A stretch of DNA of 64,000 bases from Benincasa hispida (GCF_009727055.1 NC_052349.1:37847993-37911992); one strand, 5' to 3'. Shown: positions 22,143 through 34,334, counted from the first letter of the stretch. The notes: generated by a model from the letters alone, not told the origin. Numbers and translations are program-made.

Positions 22143-22805
22143 TTATTTTAATTATTCATATTAACAAAAGTAATAAACGAAATGTCTTCTAGTACTATTT
22201 TATTTATTTATTTATTATTATTGTTATTATTATTTAGGAAACAAAACACAAAACACTACAATATAGTATATTGTAAGACAAAGCTAAATCAAACTCCTCA
22301 AGATAGAGGAGAGTGAAGAAGACCCAGCTCCTGATTCTCCAGTTAGTTAGTTAATTAGTTAGTTAGTTTGTTTTTGTTTTTTTGTTTTTTTTTTCAAAGA
22401 TAATGTACCAAAACATTGTAGAAACTTAGTTTATTATTATTATATTTTAAACTATGTTATTAAAAAAAATTACATCAAAGAAAATAGAATGATCTTAATC
22501 ATCACGAATTACATTTATACTTTTTACTTTCACATTACAATTAATCTTATTTTAAATTAACAACTAACAATAAAATTAAAATAAACAATTTATAAACCTC
22601 AATATTTTCTCAAAAAAAAAAAAAAAAAAAAAAAAGAAAGAATAAGAAGAAATAAATAAAGCATATATCCTAACACCCCCCAATGTAAAGTATAAATAAA
22701 AAAGTCATTTAATTTAAAAGTCGATATATTAACAGTTGAAAATAGAGAAGTTCTTTTATTGTTCAATGACTAAATAAACATGCACATGCATGAGTGAGAT
22801 GTGAT
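22143..22805. other. AT-rich stretch with simple repeats
   Basis: Contains an (AGTT)n-like run near 22341-22370, an A run at about 22612-22635 and no open frame or recognised element. It ends at the target duplication of the hAT MITE. Confidence 0.4.
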
Positions 22806-23449
22806 TAGAGATGTCCAATTTTTCCATGAGGACGGAATGGGAATTCCTCGATTAGGCGGGGAATAAGGGAGGGAGTAGGGGAAAAAAATTTCTCGTGAGC
22901 TAAACGAGATGGGGACATTCCCCATCCCTGCTCCTACCCCGTTCCCCGTCCCTGCCCCGATTAGCTTCTACATATTTATTTAGTATAGTTATCTAATGTT
23001 ATTTAATTATTATTATTATATAAATATTATATTTAAATTTCAAATTTGATTATTTATTGGGAAAGGTAATAAATATGTTTAAATTGAAGGTTTAAATTTA
23101 GATTATACATGTGAATACTTTGATTTATTTTTATTTCCTTCTACTAAAAAAGAATTAGCTTTTTTATGCCAAAATTTGAGTAATTTATCTTTTCAAATTG
23201 TCATATAAAACTAATCATAATAAATAATTTAGTGATAAAGTTAATTATTTAATTAAAGTTTGCTCACATTAATGATTTAAATTAATTGACTTTTTACAAA
23301 AAAAAAAATAATAATGGAGAAAAATTTTCCACGGGGAACCCGATCCCCTTGGGGAATTTCACGGGGATGGGGAATGAAATGGGGAGCGGGGAAGGGGATA
23401 GGGAATGATATCCTCGGCCCCGCCCCGCCCTATCTTGTGGACATCTCTA
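22806..23449. mobile_element. hAT-type MITE with perfect 12-bp TIRs and 8-bp TSD
   Basis: The terminal inverted repeats are tagagatgtcca (22806-22817) and tggacatctcta (23438-23449). Flanking 8-mers are gatgtgat (22798-22805) and gatgtgac (23450-23457), a 7/8 match. The subterminal blocks are strongly G/C-rich ('ccccgttccccgtcc..' and 'cggccccgccccgcc'), the interior is AT-rich, and there is no transposase. All this fits the Ac-like hAT superfamily. The hAT relic and tandem array at 44.4-48.8 kb have similar GC-rich subterminal blocks. Confidence 0.82.
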
Positions 23450-23645
23450 GATGTGACTTGTGAAGATGTGACATAAAGAGATTTGAATCATTATTTTTTT
23501 TTAACAACTTTATTTTGAGAAAAACAAATGCCAACAATCTTTATTAAAACTTCAAGCATTCATTACATTCAAAATAGTAGGATAAATGGAGTTTCAAAAA
23601 TAGAAGAATAAGTTAACCTATTCTCACAAAATAGTAAAATTTAAT

Positions 23646-24100
23646 CATCTTCCTTCCTTCTTCTTCTTCTTCTTCGGTTCGATCTCGGTCTCTCTCTTTA
23701 ATTCACGCACTTTCTTCTTCTTCTTCCTTCCAATCTCGGTCTCTCTCTCTAACCCACGCACTTTAACGTCCAACAGGCACTACGCTCATGCCCAACTGTC
23801 AATCCATCGCCATTTGGATCTATATCGCAGATCTAGTTGTATGTCGCCGTCAGCGACTCGATTCACTCTCTCTCTTTCTCTAACTCTTAGATTCGTGCAG
23901 CCCAATCCTCGTCGTCGTTGTCTTGTCACTGCCAATGCTAGAGTTCGCCAGATTTTTGCCTTTAGGGGTAAGAATTTAAGCGTTTTGGGTTAGTTTTATT
24001 TGGTTATTGAACACCCATTATGTTTTTCTGTTAAAATTGATTTACCCCATAAATTTGGATGTTAGATTTGAGTTTTATTGCTTTTAGATAGTTGTGATAG
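23646..24100 (+). other. GC-richer insert with a 50-codon open frame
   Basis: A block of CT-rich and coding-like sequence sits within the split MITE. An ATG at 23841 opens a frame of 50 codons to a stop at 23991-23993. The first part is rich in S, T, L and R, like an organelle-targeting leader, and a 'gtaag' splice-donor-like word occurs at 23968. It could be a captured gene 5' exon (Pack-MULE style) or chance. No product is recognised. Confidence 0.3.
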
Positions 24101-24302
24101 ACATTGTCATCAATGTTAGTACAAATAGACTAGACGCTGATAGAAGTATATCAATATCGATCAGTGATAGAAACTGATAGAAGTTTATCATTGATAGAGG
24201 CTGATAGAAGTTTATCAGTGTCTATCAATGATAGAAACTGATAGAAGTCTATTATTATATTGTCAGTGATAGAAATTGATACAAGTCTATCATTAACGGA
24301 CG

Positions 24303-26512
24303 TGAAGGGATTGGAATTCCTCCCAGCAAAAGTAATTGGATGCAACGATCTCTAAATTTATTTTACAGAACATACAAAATACAAAATAATGGAAACCATT
24401 GACAAACATTATTAATTCAAGCATGCTACTATAGTGAAAATGGAGAACAGGGATTAAGAAATCACTCACCTTTGAAGACCAATTTTTTACGTTCCTCTCC
24501 AATTCGAGTCATCTTCTCCTGATCTCACGAACTCGGCATCCACGAACTCAACGAACAGGAACATACATCACCAAAGGGTCTTTCCCGTTATTCTCAGGGA
24601 GGAGAATCGTGCAGAGTTGTAGGCTTGCACTCAATCTTGGTGTGAGGGAAGAAGAAGAGATTTTTTAGAGAAAAAAATTCTTATATGTAAAAATCACAGA
24701 GAGAAGAAGAAACAGAGGAGAGTGAGAGAGTTTTTTTTTCTCTCTCTCTTTCCTTTTGTTATGTGTATTTTTTGAGAGAATAAGGGGTGGAGTTAACTCC
24801 CTCCCCTTTATTTTTAATAAATTCAAATTCAAAATTTATTATTTTTTTAATAAATACATATATTAACTAACTTAATATATATAAATATTAAATTATATGT
24901 AATATCACACATACCATATAATCTATATTTTATATTATATCACATATAATTTAACCTATAAATTTTATATAAATCACATCCATATAATTTAATATTTGAA
25001 TCACATTCAATTAACGACCCCTCTCATCAAACTATATAAATTTAATATGAATCATATTCATATTAATTTTAACATATAGTTTCTATATGAATGATATTCA
25101 CATAATCAATATTTAAATAATATTCAAATATTTATTTCTCTCATAAATTTAATATGAATCATATTCACATTAAATTTTAATATATATATTTTATATAAAT
25201 CATATTCATATAATTAATATTTGAATCATATTCAAATATTTATTTCTCTCATAAAACTATATAAATTTAATATGAATCATATTCACGCTAAATTTTAACA
25301 TATAGTTTTTATATGAATCATATTTATATAATTAATATTTGAATCATATTCAAACATTTATTTCTCTCTTAAAAATGTATCTACATACATTATATTATAT
25401 AATGTATCAATGTACATTATTTAACAATACAATTAATTCCCTTTAATTTATTTGAACAATTCAAATCACACAAAAATTAATTTGATTCCCATCAGTCCTC
25501 ATTGAGCTAACGAGAGGACCTTATGAACCTATAGATCAAAGCTCCAATGATACGAGATTAATTGATTAAACTCTTTTAATCAAATTAATCAACATTCATT
25601 AATTGCCGGTCACTCCACTAAAGAACGACAATTGAACCTTTTGCACTATAGATATACTTATGTGTCCATTGGATATAACCAATCAACAGTGCGTTGACCC
25701 TTCACAAATTACTTGTAAGTACAGCTAGGTATAATTATCGCTTTACCCCTGTAGTTACATCTAATTCCTTAAGTACCACTGATCCCTCTAATGAACAATT
25801 AGTCATAATCCAACTATGACCGAACCCCTCTCGGGCTAAGAGAGGGTGAGACGTCTCATTATTCAAGCCCCGGAATCAGCCCTCAAGGGAATAATTTATC
25901 TTCTTACCCTAACTACAGGGAATGAGTGAATTTCTTCTTGTGTAGTTGTGTTCTCAATTCTCCAATCAGACGAATCTCCAAAATGGTAGGCTTATTGAGT
26001 CGGCGAATCTGGCCACTCTCACCCATATAAATCAAAGGATTGCCCCTATAGGCAGAAGTTCACAACTCACTCAGGATTAAGGTCAAGTCATCTATGGTCA
26101 TCTTAGTGAAATGTAAGTCTCTTTTAGCAACGACGTTATAAAGAGAGAGTTAACATTTCGTGGTCTGGTCTTTATACAAACTCTTTTGTATAAGATACCC
26201 CCGCTCACATGTCTCTACAAAAATGATCAAGATCAGATCATTTGTAGCACTTTACAACAATTATAACAACTACAAAGTGGATGGTATTAGTAGTGTTACC
26301 AGGATAAGGCATTCAACCTTATCCATATACTACAGACCATTTAAGTTATCACTTAAACATGATCCACCTGTATGTCTCCACATACATGTTTAAATTACAT
26401 CATATAACCTTGGATCTTAGGTTAATAGATTATTGCACAAGTATTATAAAACCAATCAACCATTGATTCAACTAACATAAAACTACGAGACTTTAGGGCA
26501 TACACCTCAATA
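24303..26512 (-). mobile_element. Solo LTR (copia-type), 5-bp TSD
   Basis: A 2210-bp block is bounded by GGACG at 24298-24302 and 26513-26517. On the minus strand it starts TATTGAGGTGTATGCCC (the expected TG start has mutated to TA) and ends ..CCAATCCCTTCA. Its middle shares landmark segments with the LTR at 26965 (for example sequence around 'ggccactctcacc' and 'cacatgtctc'), so the two LTRs belong to related families. No primer site, gag or pol is attached, which fits LTR-LTR recombination. It interrupts the MITE at 23588-26756. Confidence 0.72.
25020..25376. repeat. Three tandem units of about 113 bp inside the solo LTR
   Basis: Units begin near 25026, 25142 and 25260, each with 'aatttaatatgaatcatatt' and each ending in 'catttatttctctc' or similar. 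They are AT-rich, differ by point changes and lie in the distal part of the minus-strand LTR. Confidence 0.6.
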
Positions 26513-26964
26513 GGACGATGATAGAAATCTATCAGTGATAGAAACTGATGAAAATCTATCATTGATAGAGGCTGATAGAAGTCTATCAGTGTCTATCAGT
26601 GATAGAAACTAATAGAAGCCTATCATTGATACTATAGTGATAGAAACTAATACAAGTCTATCACTGAAAGACGTTGATAGAAGTCTACAAGTATCTATTA
26701 GTATCTTTTTTTGTTATTTTTTTATTGACATTTTTTTTCTTTGTGAAAATTTTCATAGGAAAAATATATAATATAACTAAAAAATAAAATATTTAAATTA
26801 TATAAAAATGGTGGAAAAAATATATCTTTCACCAACATTTGAGCACGTTAAACATCACTATTGGAAAAAAAATTAATGGCTACCGCTATACTACATTGAT
26901 TAAATTAAAAAGTCTAAAATATAGAAGAAAAAAAAAGAAGAGGAGAAGAGAGAAAATAAATCTC

Positions 26965-29083
26965 TGTTGGGATTGGTGTCCTAATTCTCTCGGATTCTCG
27001 TTATTTGTAATTTATACACATTGTTCTGAATAAAATAAGAGTTATTTCATCTTGGCATTTACTCATATCCAATAAACAAAGTTCCATCGTTATTGTATGT
27101 AAACTTAAGCATGTATATGAGACATATAAGTGGATCATGCCTTAAGTGATAACCTAAATAGGTAGTATATGGATTAATGTGGGATACCTGATCCTGGTGA
27201 CACTACAGATACGACCCACTTTGTAGAGGTTTGCAAGTATTGTGAACTAGTACAGATGGTAGATCCTGACCATTCATGTGGAGACATGTGAGCGGGGATG
27301 TCCTATACAAAGATTTTGTATAAGACCGAACCACGAGATGACTAGTCTCTGTATACAACGTCGTTGACACTAGAGGCTTACATCTCAACTAAATGACCAT
27401 AGGTGACATGACCCCAATCCTGAGTGTTTTAGGAACTCTTGCTTTTAAAGGCGGTCCTTTGATTAGCATTGGTGAGAGTGGCCAGATTGCCCAACTCAAC
27501 ATGCCTACCTTTTTGGGGACTTGTCTGATTTGGGAGTTGGGAATTTAGTTACACAAGATAGAATTCACTCCTTCCCCGAAGCAGAGGTAAGTAGATAGAT
27601 TGCTCCCTTAAAGGCTGATTCTGGGGCTTGAACGTAGTGGCCACAACTTCTCTTTGGAAGAGAGGACTCAGTCATAGTAGAACTATGACTTATGTTCATT
27701 AGAAGGATTAGTGGTATTTGAGGAGTTAGATGTAACTACAGGGGCATAATGGTTATTGGTCGAGCTGTACTTACGAGCGATCTGTGAAGGGTTATCGCAG
27801 TGTTGATTGGTTAAGATGGACACATAATACATTTGCAGCTTGGAGAGTTCAGCTGTCGTCTTTAGTGGAGTGCCTGACAGTTAACGGATGGTGAATCCTA
27901 TAACTAAAAAGTTTAGTCAATTATTCACGTACCATTGGAGCTTTGAGCTACATGTCCATAAGGTCCCCTTGGTAGCTCAATGGATTCAAGTAGAAAATTA
28001 ATTCTTGGTGTTGACTTGAAATGTTCCAATTAACAAGAGGTAATTCGATTATATATGATATGATCGGTGTGATGTATGAGATACATCTAGTGGAGGATTA
28101 ATGTAAATGAGATTTACATTGGATCATGGAAAAGAAAAAGGGCTATGGTTTATATGTTTCATGAGATGAAATATTAAAACTATATGTTATAAATATAGTA
28201 TGGTAAGTTGGTTATCATTTATATTTATAATAATATTAATTATTGGATAATTATCTAATTTTCTCTATAACCAATCGAGTGGGAGGTTATTGGTGGTTTC
28301 ATGGTAACTATGAGATAAAAATGAAAAATGTTTTCCTAATTTTAAAGTTGTTGATTTGAGATTTCCATTCTCGGAAAGTTCTCACGGAAAGGTTGTTAAG
28401 TAAATACGATTCACTAAATGACGGTTTGGAGAGACTAGACGATTGTGGAGTGGTTCTATACGATAGACACTTAACTGACCGATAAACTAAACGATCGCAT
28501 AGTTTTTGCTAGACGATCGCATAGCTTTTGTTAAACGATTGGGCATTGTCCTATATGATAGGCTTTGACATCTCCCACTTGCTCAATTGTTTATACGATT
28601 TTTTCCTCCGGTCTCTGCCTCTAACCAAGTCCACACAGAGCCCACACTTCTGGATTCTCACACCGAGAATACCAAGGTAACCTTTGTAGTGGTGTCATAC
28701 TCAACTCGACATAGTCGAGGTTATTCGAAGGTTATTCGTTGAGTTCGTGGTGTTTGTGTGGTGGTTGCAGATTGTTCATGATCTTGGAGATCGCAGTGTT
28801 CGAGTTCTTTGTTGATCGTGCTGTGTTGCGATTGTAGTGTACGATCGTTCGTGTGTTGCCGTGTTTTTGTTAACGAGCATTCGTGATCAAGGGTGGTGAA
28901 GATGAGTCTTCAAAGGTATGTTAATTTCTATCCCTTGATCTGTAGAAAAGCATGCTATAATTTCGTTGTACACATAGCCTGTAGTTTCCGTTTGTGTACT
29001 GTAATTGTTAATGTTCATATACGATTGAAATTTGGAACGATCCTTCTGCTGCTCATGGAAATCCTCATGTCCGATTTCCTTCA
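26965..29083 (+). repeat. 5' LTR of the copia element
   Basis: Begins TGTTGGGATTGGTGTCC and ends ..GATTTCCTTCA, giving the TG..CA ends of an LTR. Sequence from about 27777 to the end matches 32761-34052 closely. The U5-like end includes several ACGATCG-type words. Confidence 0.8.
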
Positions 29084-29085
29084 AT

Positions 29086-29098
29086 TGGTATCAGAGCC
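29086..29098 (+). promoter_or_regulatory. Primer-binding site (initiator-methionine tRNA)
   Basis: TGGTATCAGAGCC lies two bases after the 5' LTR end. This is the standard copia/gypsy primer site complementary to the 3' end of plant initiator tRNA-Met. Confidence 0.85.
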
Positions 29099-29429
29099 AG
29101 GTTGTTCTGATATTCCAAATTTCACTTTTGTTTTGAACTTCTCTTATAGTCATGCTGGGTTTTCTGTATTGCATTTAATTGTTAAATGCGTTTGTGGATG
29201 AAGTTGATGAATGTTTACAAGTTAATTGCCTCTGTTTAAAGCTTTCTTTAATTACAAAGTGTTAATTTGTAAGGGCCTCTGTATTTTTTAGCATAATTAA
29301 CATGCTATCGAGTCTGTAGTTCAAAGTGTTTGAGTTAGTCGAGTCGTTCGTGATGAAGTTTCGAAGCATGAAAATGTGGTTCTCAGCGAAGAAGAAGACC
29401 AAGAGTTGGTCATGTCATGTAGCCTCAGG

Positions 29430-29960
29430 TAAACGATTGTTGGGATTTAACTAAACGATCGTGTAGATTTTTCTATACGATTGTTTAGTATTTACTAAAT
29501 GATTGTTTATCTAATGCTAAACGATGGGGTAAATCGTTTACTCTATTGCGTAGCATTGGTTGTCCGATCGCGGAGACGCTGGAGGTAGAAAATCGTAGTG
29601 GGAGCATTTGATGCTCATCGTTTAGAAGAAGGCGCGCGCTAGACGATCGTGTAGTTAGCATGCCTCATCGCATAGTTACTACCTACACGATCACACGATA
29701 TACGATACGAAGGCACTCGCTTAGCGATCGTTTAGATGATAGTGCTTCACTATTGTCATTTAGACGATTGTATAAGGCTTACGTTGTGCGCGGCACGCTA
29801 GACGATCGCGTACCTCGTGCTTCATCGCATAGTAAAAGGTACACGATCGTTGCCTAAAACGATCGTTTAGCTCTAGAAGCGTAGGTAAATGATTGAGCAA
29901 AGCGTTTGTTCTTTCGTGTAGACGATTGCGGGGAAGTTTGATACACGATAAGTGGAGAAT
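29430..29960. repeat. Cluster of ACGATCG / ACGATTG words in the retroelement leader
   Basis: About twenty near-palindromic words of the form (c)ta(a/g)acgatcg(t/c).tag are packed into roughly 500 bp of non-coding leader. Further scattered copies lie in the LTRs (28440-28560, 33410-33560) and at 32320-32410. Spacing is irregular, so it is not a simple tandem satellite. No coding sequence is present. Confidence 0.6.
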
Positions 29961-31773
29961 GGGTTCAAGACTCGATTCACTTGTTTGGATAAGAGATTCC
30001 TTGTTTTTGTAATAGTTAGCTTGTATTTTTGAAGATTTGAGGCAATTTTTCCCGGGTCATCAACATTTGTTTATTTTACATGTGATGTTTGGTGTTTATA
30101 TGGCAAAGTGTTTGACATATAGATTTAAAACCCATCTTAGGTTGTACAATTATTTATGCATCATATATTATAAGTGTTACAAACTAGCATGAAGAAATTA
30201 CAAGAAAGCATGCGCATGCATCATGAAATATAAGAGTTATATTTTGCATGCAGAGCATATTCATGTATCTTCTTTATATTATAAGTGTTATGGTATAAGG
30301 GTGAATGGAAGCATGTTTGTGCTTGATTTATTGCTTGTTTGCATAAGAGTTATATAAAAAGGTAGCAACGAATGAACAATACATGGAGCATGACACTTAG
30401 GTTGTTTATAAGAGTTATGAATGCCTTATATGTGTTTGCTTAGCGTTGTGTTTGTTTTTGGTTGTTTCCGTTATAAGCATTATAAAGGAAATTGAACTAA
30501 AATCGATAAAAAAGAGTTGCATGCGAACTTAGGGTAAACTCATGGTTTTAAAAGGATTTTAAAATTGGATTGAGATAGACCTAAGTTCAAAAGGTTCTAA
30601 CGGGATTAGCAACCTAGTTTTAATCATTTTTAAATTGGTTTAATAGGATTAAATTGATTGGCATAAATTATTAAAATTGTATTAAATCTATCTATAAGGG
30701 ACCTTTTGTCTAAGGCAGGTTCTGTCTAGGCTGGGGTTCTTAAGCTGACGGAAACGGAACACCCCTACCTGGGAACCTACTTGGAAAGGTGAATTAGATA
30801 GATTTTCTGCAAGTATACGATAGTTAGTCAAAGACTCCATTAAAGAGTTTAATGAATGATGATCAAAAGTTGTTTCAACTATCCAAGGTAAATGTTACTC
30901 TTGGGCAAACCTAAACAGTGACTTAGTTAAAATTCTTAGTCGTATTTTTCCTAAGTAAACTAAACTCTAGGTTATAAAATGCTCAGTGGGAGGAAGAGAT
31001 GTATTTGATATGTCAATGATTCCACTCACGTTTCTTCCTGAATGTTCACATCATGAGATTCATGCTTGGCCTCATGGTGCCCTGGGAGCATCCCCTTTCG
31101 GATGGTATTTTCATGAGTCAATGTTAAGGTGGATGGAGAGAGTGTTTATAGTAAGTGGGTGAAAGGTGTGTGTCAACACGTCCTACAGTCTCTGTCATTG
31201 GTTCACACCGTGAGATTATTCTGTACTCCCTCGTGGCACCTTAAGTGCGTCCCCCTTCGGATGAGTTTTGTGTAGTTGGTCAAGATCAAAGTGAGCTTCA
31301 GAAATGGCTAGGGTCGCTTTAGGTTTTTTCCTAATCGAATTTTTTCCCTTCGGATTGGCTGCTTGGGGCGGATATCTAGGGCCTAAAATGGTAGGTCACA
31401 CTTACGGAAGATTGTTAAGTAAGTTAATGATCTTTTGACCAAATCAATGATGGCTAGTCATTATAGGAGCAAGAGTTGTTCTGGTATTAATGACTGGTGG
31501 AGAATTTCTCAATTCAGAGGATAGATAATTGACCTCCCTTTGGAGGCTTTTGTCCTAAACCTTTGAAGTGTCATTGCAAAACTAGATGTCACACGGGGTT
31601 CATGTTAGTTTTGCTAAACCTTACTGGATGTTGTATTTGTTTTCCAATAGGTATTTGCTTAAAACCTAACAAAAGTCAATGTGTTTTTGTTTTCAGCAAC
31701 TTATTAGTATTTTGTTTAATGCATCAAATTTGACAAATTACATATAGTGGAAAGAGTCTTGTAAAACGTATTT
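29961..31773 (+). other. Non-coding leader of the copia element
   Basis: There is no sustained open frame. The sequence includes two similar passages near 31050-31110 and 31205-31265, each with a 'gagatt' word followed by 'cgtggcacc'/'catggtgccc' and 'ccttcggatg'. Such long leaders are usual in this copia group. Confidence 0.5.
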
Positions 31774-32310
31774 CATGGTAAACGACCTCGAATTTGTCAT
31801 GGTTGAGGAGTGTCCTCAAGTCCCAACCCTTGATGCATCGCGAAGTGTTCGTAATGCATATGAGTTTTGGATGAAGGCTAATTCACTGGCTTGACTTCAC
31901 ATATTGGCTAGCATACCTGATGTTTTAGCCAAAAGGGTTGAGAACATGGTCATTGCACGTGAAATCATGGACTCGTTGCAAGATTTGTTTGAATGTCAAT
32001 TCTTACTTTTCGAGCACAAAGAGATGGATGACGAAACCAGTAATGTCAGTTTCAAAGTTAAACTCCAGGAAAATGAGGTAATTGTTGCTAACTTTGTTGA
32101 GGTTCATGGAAGAGAAGTGTTCTCTGAAATGGAACTTAGAGCTTCTTTGGGTTCTAATACTGATCCCACTACTCTCCAAAAAAGGAGGATGTCTAAAGAC
32201 AGTAAATCTGATTTATTGGTCTTGGAGACATCTTTGGTAGAGAATGATGATTTTGCATGGATCCTTGATTCGGGCGCTACTAACCGTGTCAGTTTTGATG
32301 ATCGCTTACC
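31774..32310 (+). pseudogene. Copia gag-protease remnant
   Basis: A copia gag N-terminal block beginning near the ATG at 31774 (a 'EECPQVP..' segment and a '..KANSLA' segment) is broken by a stop at about 31893. The frame continues with 'HILASIPDVLAKR', then 'REIMDSLQDLF' (to about 31990), after which normal gag sequence is missing. The end has 'WILDSGATN', the D-S-G catalytic motif of the retroviral-type aspartic protease (about 32258-32284). It then runs directly into LTR-like DNA, so the rest of pol has been deleted. Confidence 0.72.
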
Positions 32311-32757
32311 TTTTCCTACACGATTGTTTAGACGATCGCTTACCTTTTTCCTATACGAACGCACGATTGTGTACTTTACCTAAACGATCAAGCATTTTTT
32401 CTATACGATAGATGAACTCATCTCGCACTTGTTTGATTGTTGTACACGATCTCTCTTCCTCTTTCCCTCTACCAAATCCGAACAAAGCCCGCCCTTTGGA
32501 TTCTCACTCCAAGAATACTGAAAGCTCTGAGTGGTGGTGCCATCTCCTTTCCTTTTGTTTGTGTGGAGACTGTTCGAGGTAGATGATTGGGTTTTAGATT
32601 TGTTGTGATGAAGAAGTATTCAACTGGTATGATCTTTCGATCTCTTTAGCATTATGAATGCATTTTAGTATGTTTGAATGTATATATGGTAATTCTGTCA
32701 CAATGAATTGGAAAGATCCGCTTTCGCTCATCGGTACTCTTGAATAAGAGTTCCTTC
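32304..32757 (+). repeat. Extra LTR 3'-part fragment inside the copia element
   Basis: Runs parallel to the U5 region of the main LTR but is clearly diverged: ACGATCG words, a 'tcttcctctttccctct' passage, 'ggattctcac(a/t)cc(a)gaa', and an end at ..gagttccttca like that of an LTR. It is joined on the left to the protease remnant and on the right to the truncated 3' LTR. Confidence 0.55.
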
Positions 32758-32760
32758 AAT

Positions 32761-34052
32761 AAGCGATCTGTGAAGGGTTATCGCATTGTTGATTGGTTAA
32801 GATGGACACATAATATATATGCAGCTTGGAGAGTTCAGTTGTTGGTCTTTAGTGAAGTGTCTGGCAGTTAACGAATGATGGATCCCCTAACTAAAGAGTT
32901 TAGTCAGTTATTCACGTACTGTTGGAGCTTCGAGCTACAGGTCCATAAGGTCCCCTTGGCAGCTCAATGGATTCAAGTTGAAAATTAGTTCTTGGTGTTG
33001 ATTTGAAATGTTCAAATTGACAAGAGGTAATTCGATTATATATGATATGATCGATATGGTGCATGAGATATATCTAGTGGAGGATTAATGTAAATGAGAT
33101 TTACATTAAGTACCATGGAATAGAAAAAGAGCTATGGTTTATATGTTTCATGAGATGAAATATTAAAACTATAGGTTATAAATATAGTATGGTAAGTTGG
33201 TTATCATTTATATTTATAATAATATTAATTATTGGATAATAATCTCTTTTTCTCTAATAACCAATTGAGCGGGAGGTTATTGGTGGTTTCATGGTAATCA
33301 TGAGATAAAAAGGAAAAATATTTTCCTAATTTTAGAGTTGTTGATTTGAGATTTCCATTATCGGAAAGTTCTCACGGAAAGGTTGTCAAGTAAATACGAT
33401 TTACTAAACGACAGCTTGAAGAGACTAGACAATCGTGGAATGGTTCTATACAATAGATACTCAGCTGACCGATGAGCTAAACGATCGCATAGATTTTGTT
33501 AAATGATTGAGCATCATCCTATATGATAGGCTTTGACATCTCCCACTTGCTCAATCGTTTACACGATTGTTCTCCTCCAGTCTCTACCTCTAACCAAGCC
33601 CACACATAGCCCATACTTCTGGATTCTCACACCGAGAATACCAAGGTAACCTTTATGGTAGTTTCATACTCAACTCGACATAGTCGAGGTTATTCGGAGG
33701 CTGTTCGTTGAGTTCGCGATGTTCGAGTGGTGGTTGCCGATTGTTCGTGATCTTGGAGATTGCGGTGTTTGAGTTCTTTGTTGATCATGTTGTGTTGCGG
33801 TTGCGGTGTACAAGTGTTCGTGTGCTGTCATGTTGCTGTGAACGAGCGTTCGTGATCACGGGTGGTGAAGATGAGTCTTCAAAGGTATGTTAATTTCTAT
33901 CCCTTGATCTGTAGAAAAGCATACTGTAATTTCATTGTACGCATAGCCTGTAGCTTCCGTTTGTGTACTGTAATTGTTAATGTTCATATACGATTGAAAT
34001 TTGGAACGATCCTTTCGCTGCTCATGGAAATCCTCATGTCCGATTTCCTTTA
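32761..34052 (+). repeat. Truncated 3' LTR of the copia element
   Basis: Matches 5' LTR positions from about 27777 onward. The first ~810 bp of the LTR are missing. It ends ..GATTTCCTTTA (the 5' LTR has TTCA) immediately before the ATCTC duplication. Confidence 0.75.
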
Positions 34053-34334
34053 ATCTCAAGGAGTGTTTGGCTCACCAACATAAGTTGAGTTGAGTTGGTA
34101 TAATATATCAACTCATTGTTTGGCCTACCAATTTTAAATATTGGTGGAGTTGAGTTGGTATATTTTACCAGCTCACCCCCAACTCTCCCTTCTTTCAATG
34201 TTTTCAATTGCTCCACCCGTCGGCCATAGCCACACTCTGGGAACTAACTCCGTGCTCCGACAACTTCTTCGATGAAAACTCCGACGACCAACTCTGGGCT
34301 TCGACAACTACCTCCGATGATAGCTCTAACAACT

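Larger units (their letters stand above)
23588..26756. mobile_element. TATCA-palindrome MITE, subfamily 1, split by two insertions
   Basis: The left end ggagtttcaaaaatagaag starts at 23588 and the matching right end (..ctttgtgaaaattttcat) finishes at 26756. The flanks are aggataaat (23579-23587) and aggaaaaat (26757-26765), an 8/9 match. Core palindromes resume at 24120-24300 and 26518-26710 on either side of the solo LTR at 24303-26512. A GC-richer block (23646-24100) separates the left end from the core. The core also looks expanded compared with the 240-bp copies. Confidence 0.65.
26965..34052 (+). mobile_element. Internally deleted Ty1/copia retrotransposon, 5-bp TSD
   Basis: The duplication ATCTC occurs at 26960-26964 and 34053-34057. 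The element has a complete 5' LTR (26965-29083), a methionine-tRNA primer site at 29086, a long leader, a gag/protease remnant (31774-32310), a fragment resembling another LTR's 3' part (32304-32757), and a 5'-truncated 3' LTR (32761-34052). Integrase, reverse transcriptase and RNase H are missing, so it is non-autonomous. LTR copies still align over long stretches, which suggests moderate age. Confidence 0.8.

Noticed and set aside
23690..26710. Regularly spaced palindromes as a CRISPR-like array
   Set aside because: Plant nuclear context, no unique spacers of constant length, and the repeats have MITE ends and target duplications.
29660..29857. 65-codon open frame in the copia leader
   Set aside because: Arises from the ACGATCG word array; not a gene.
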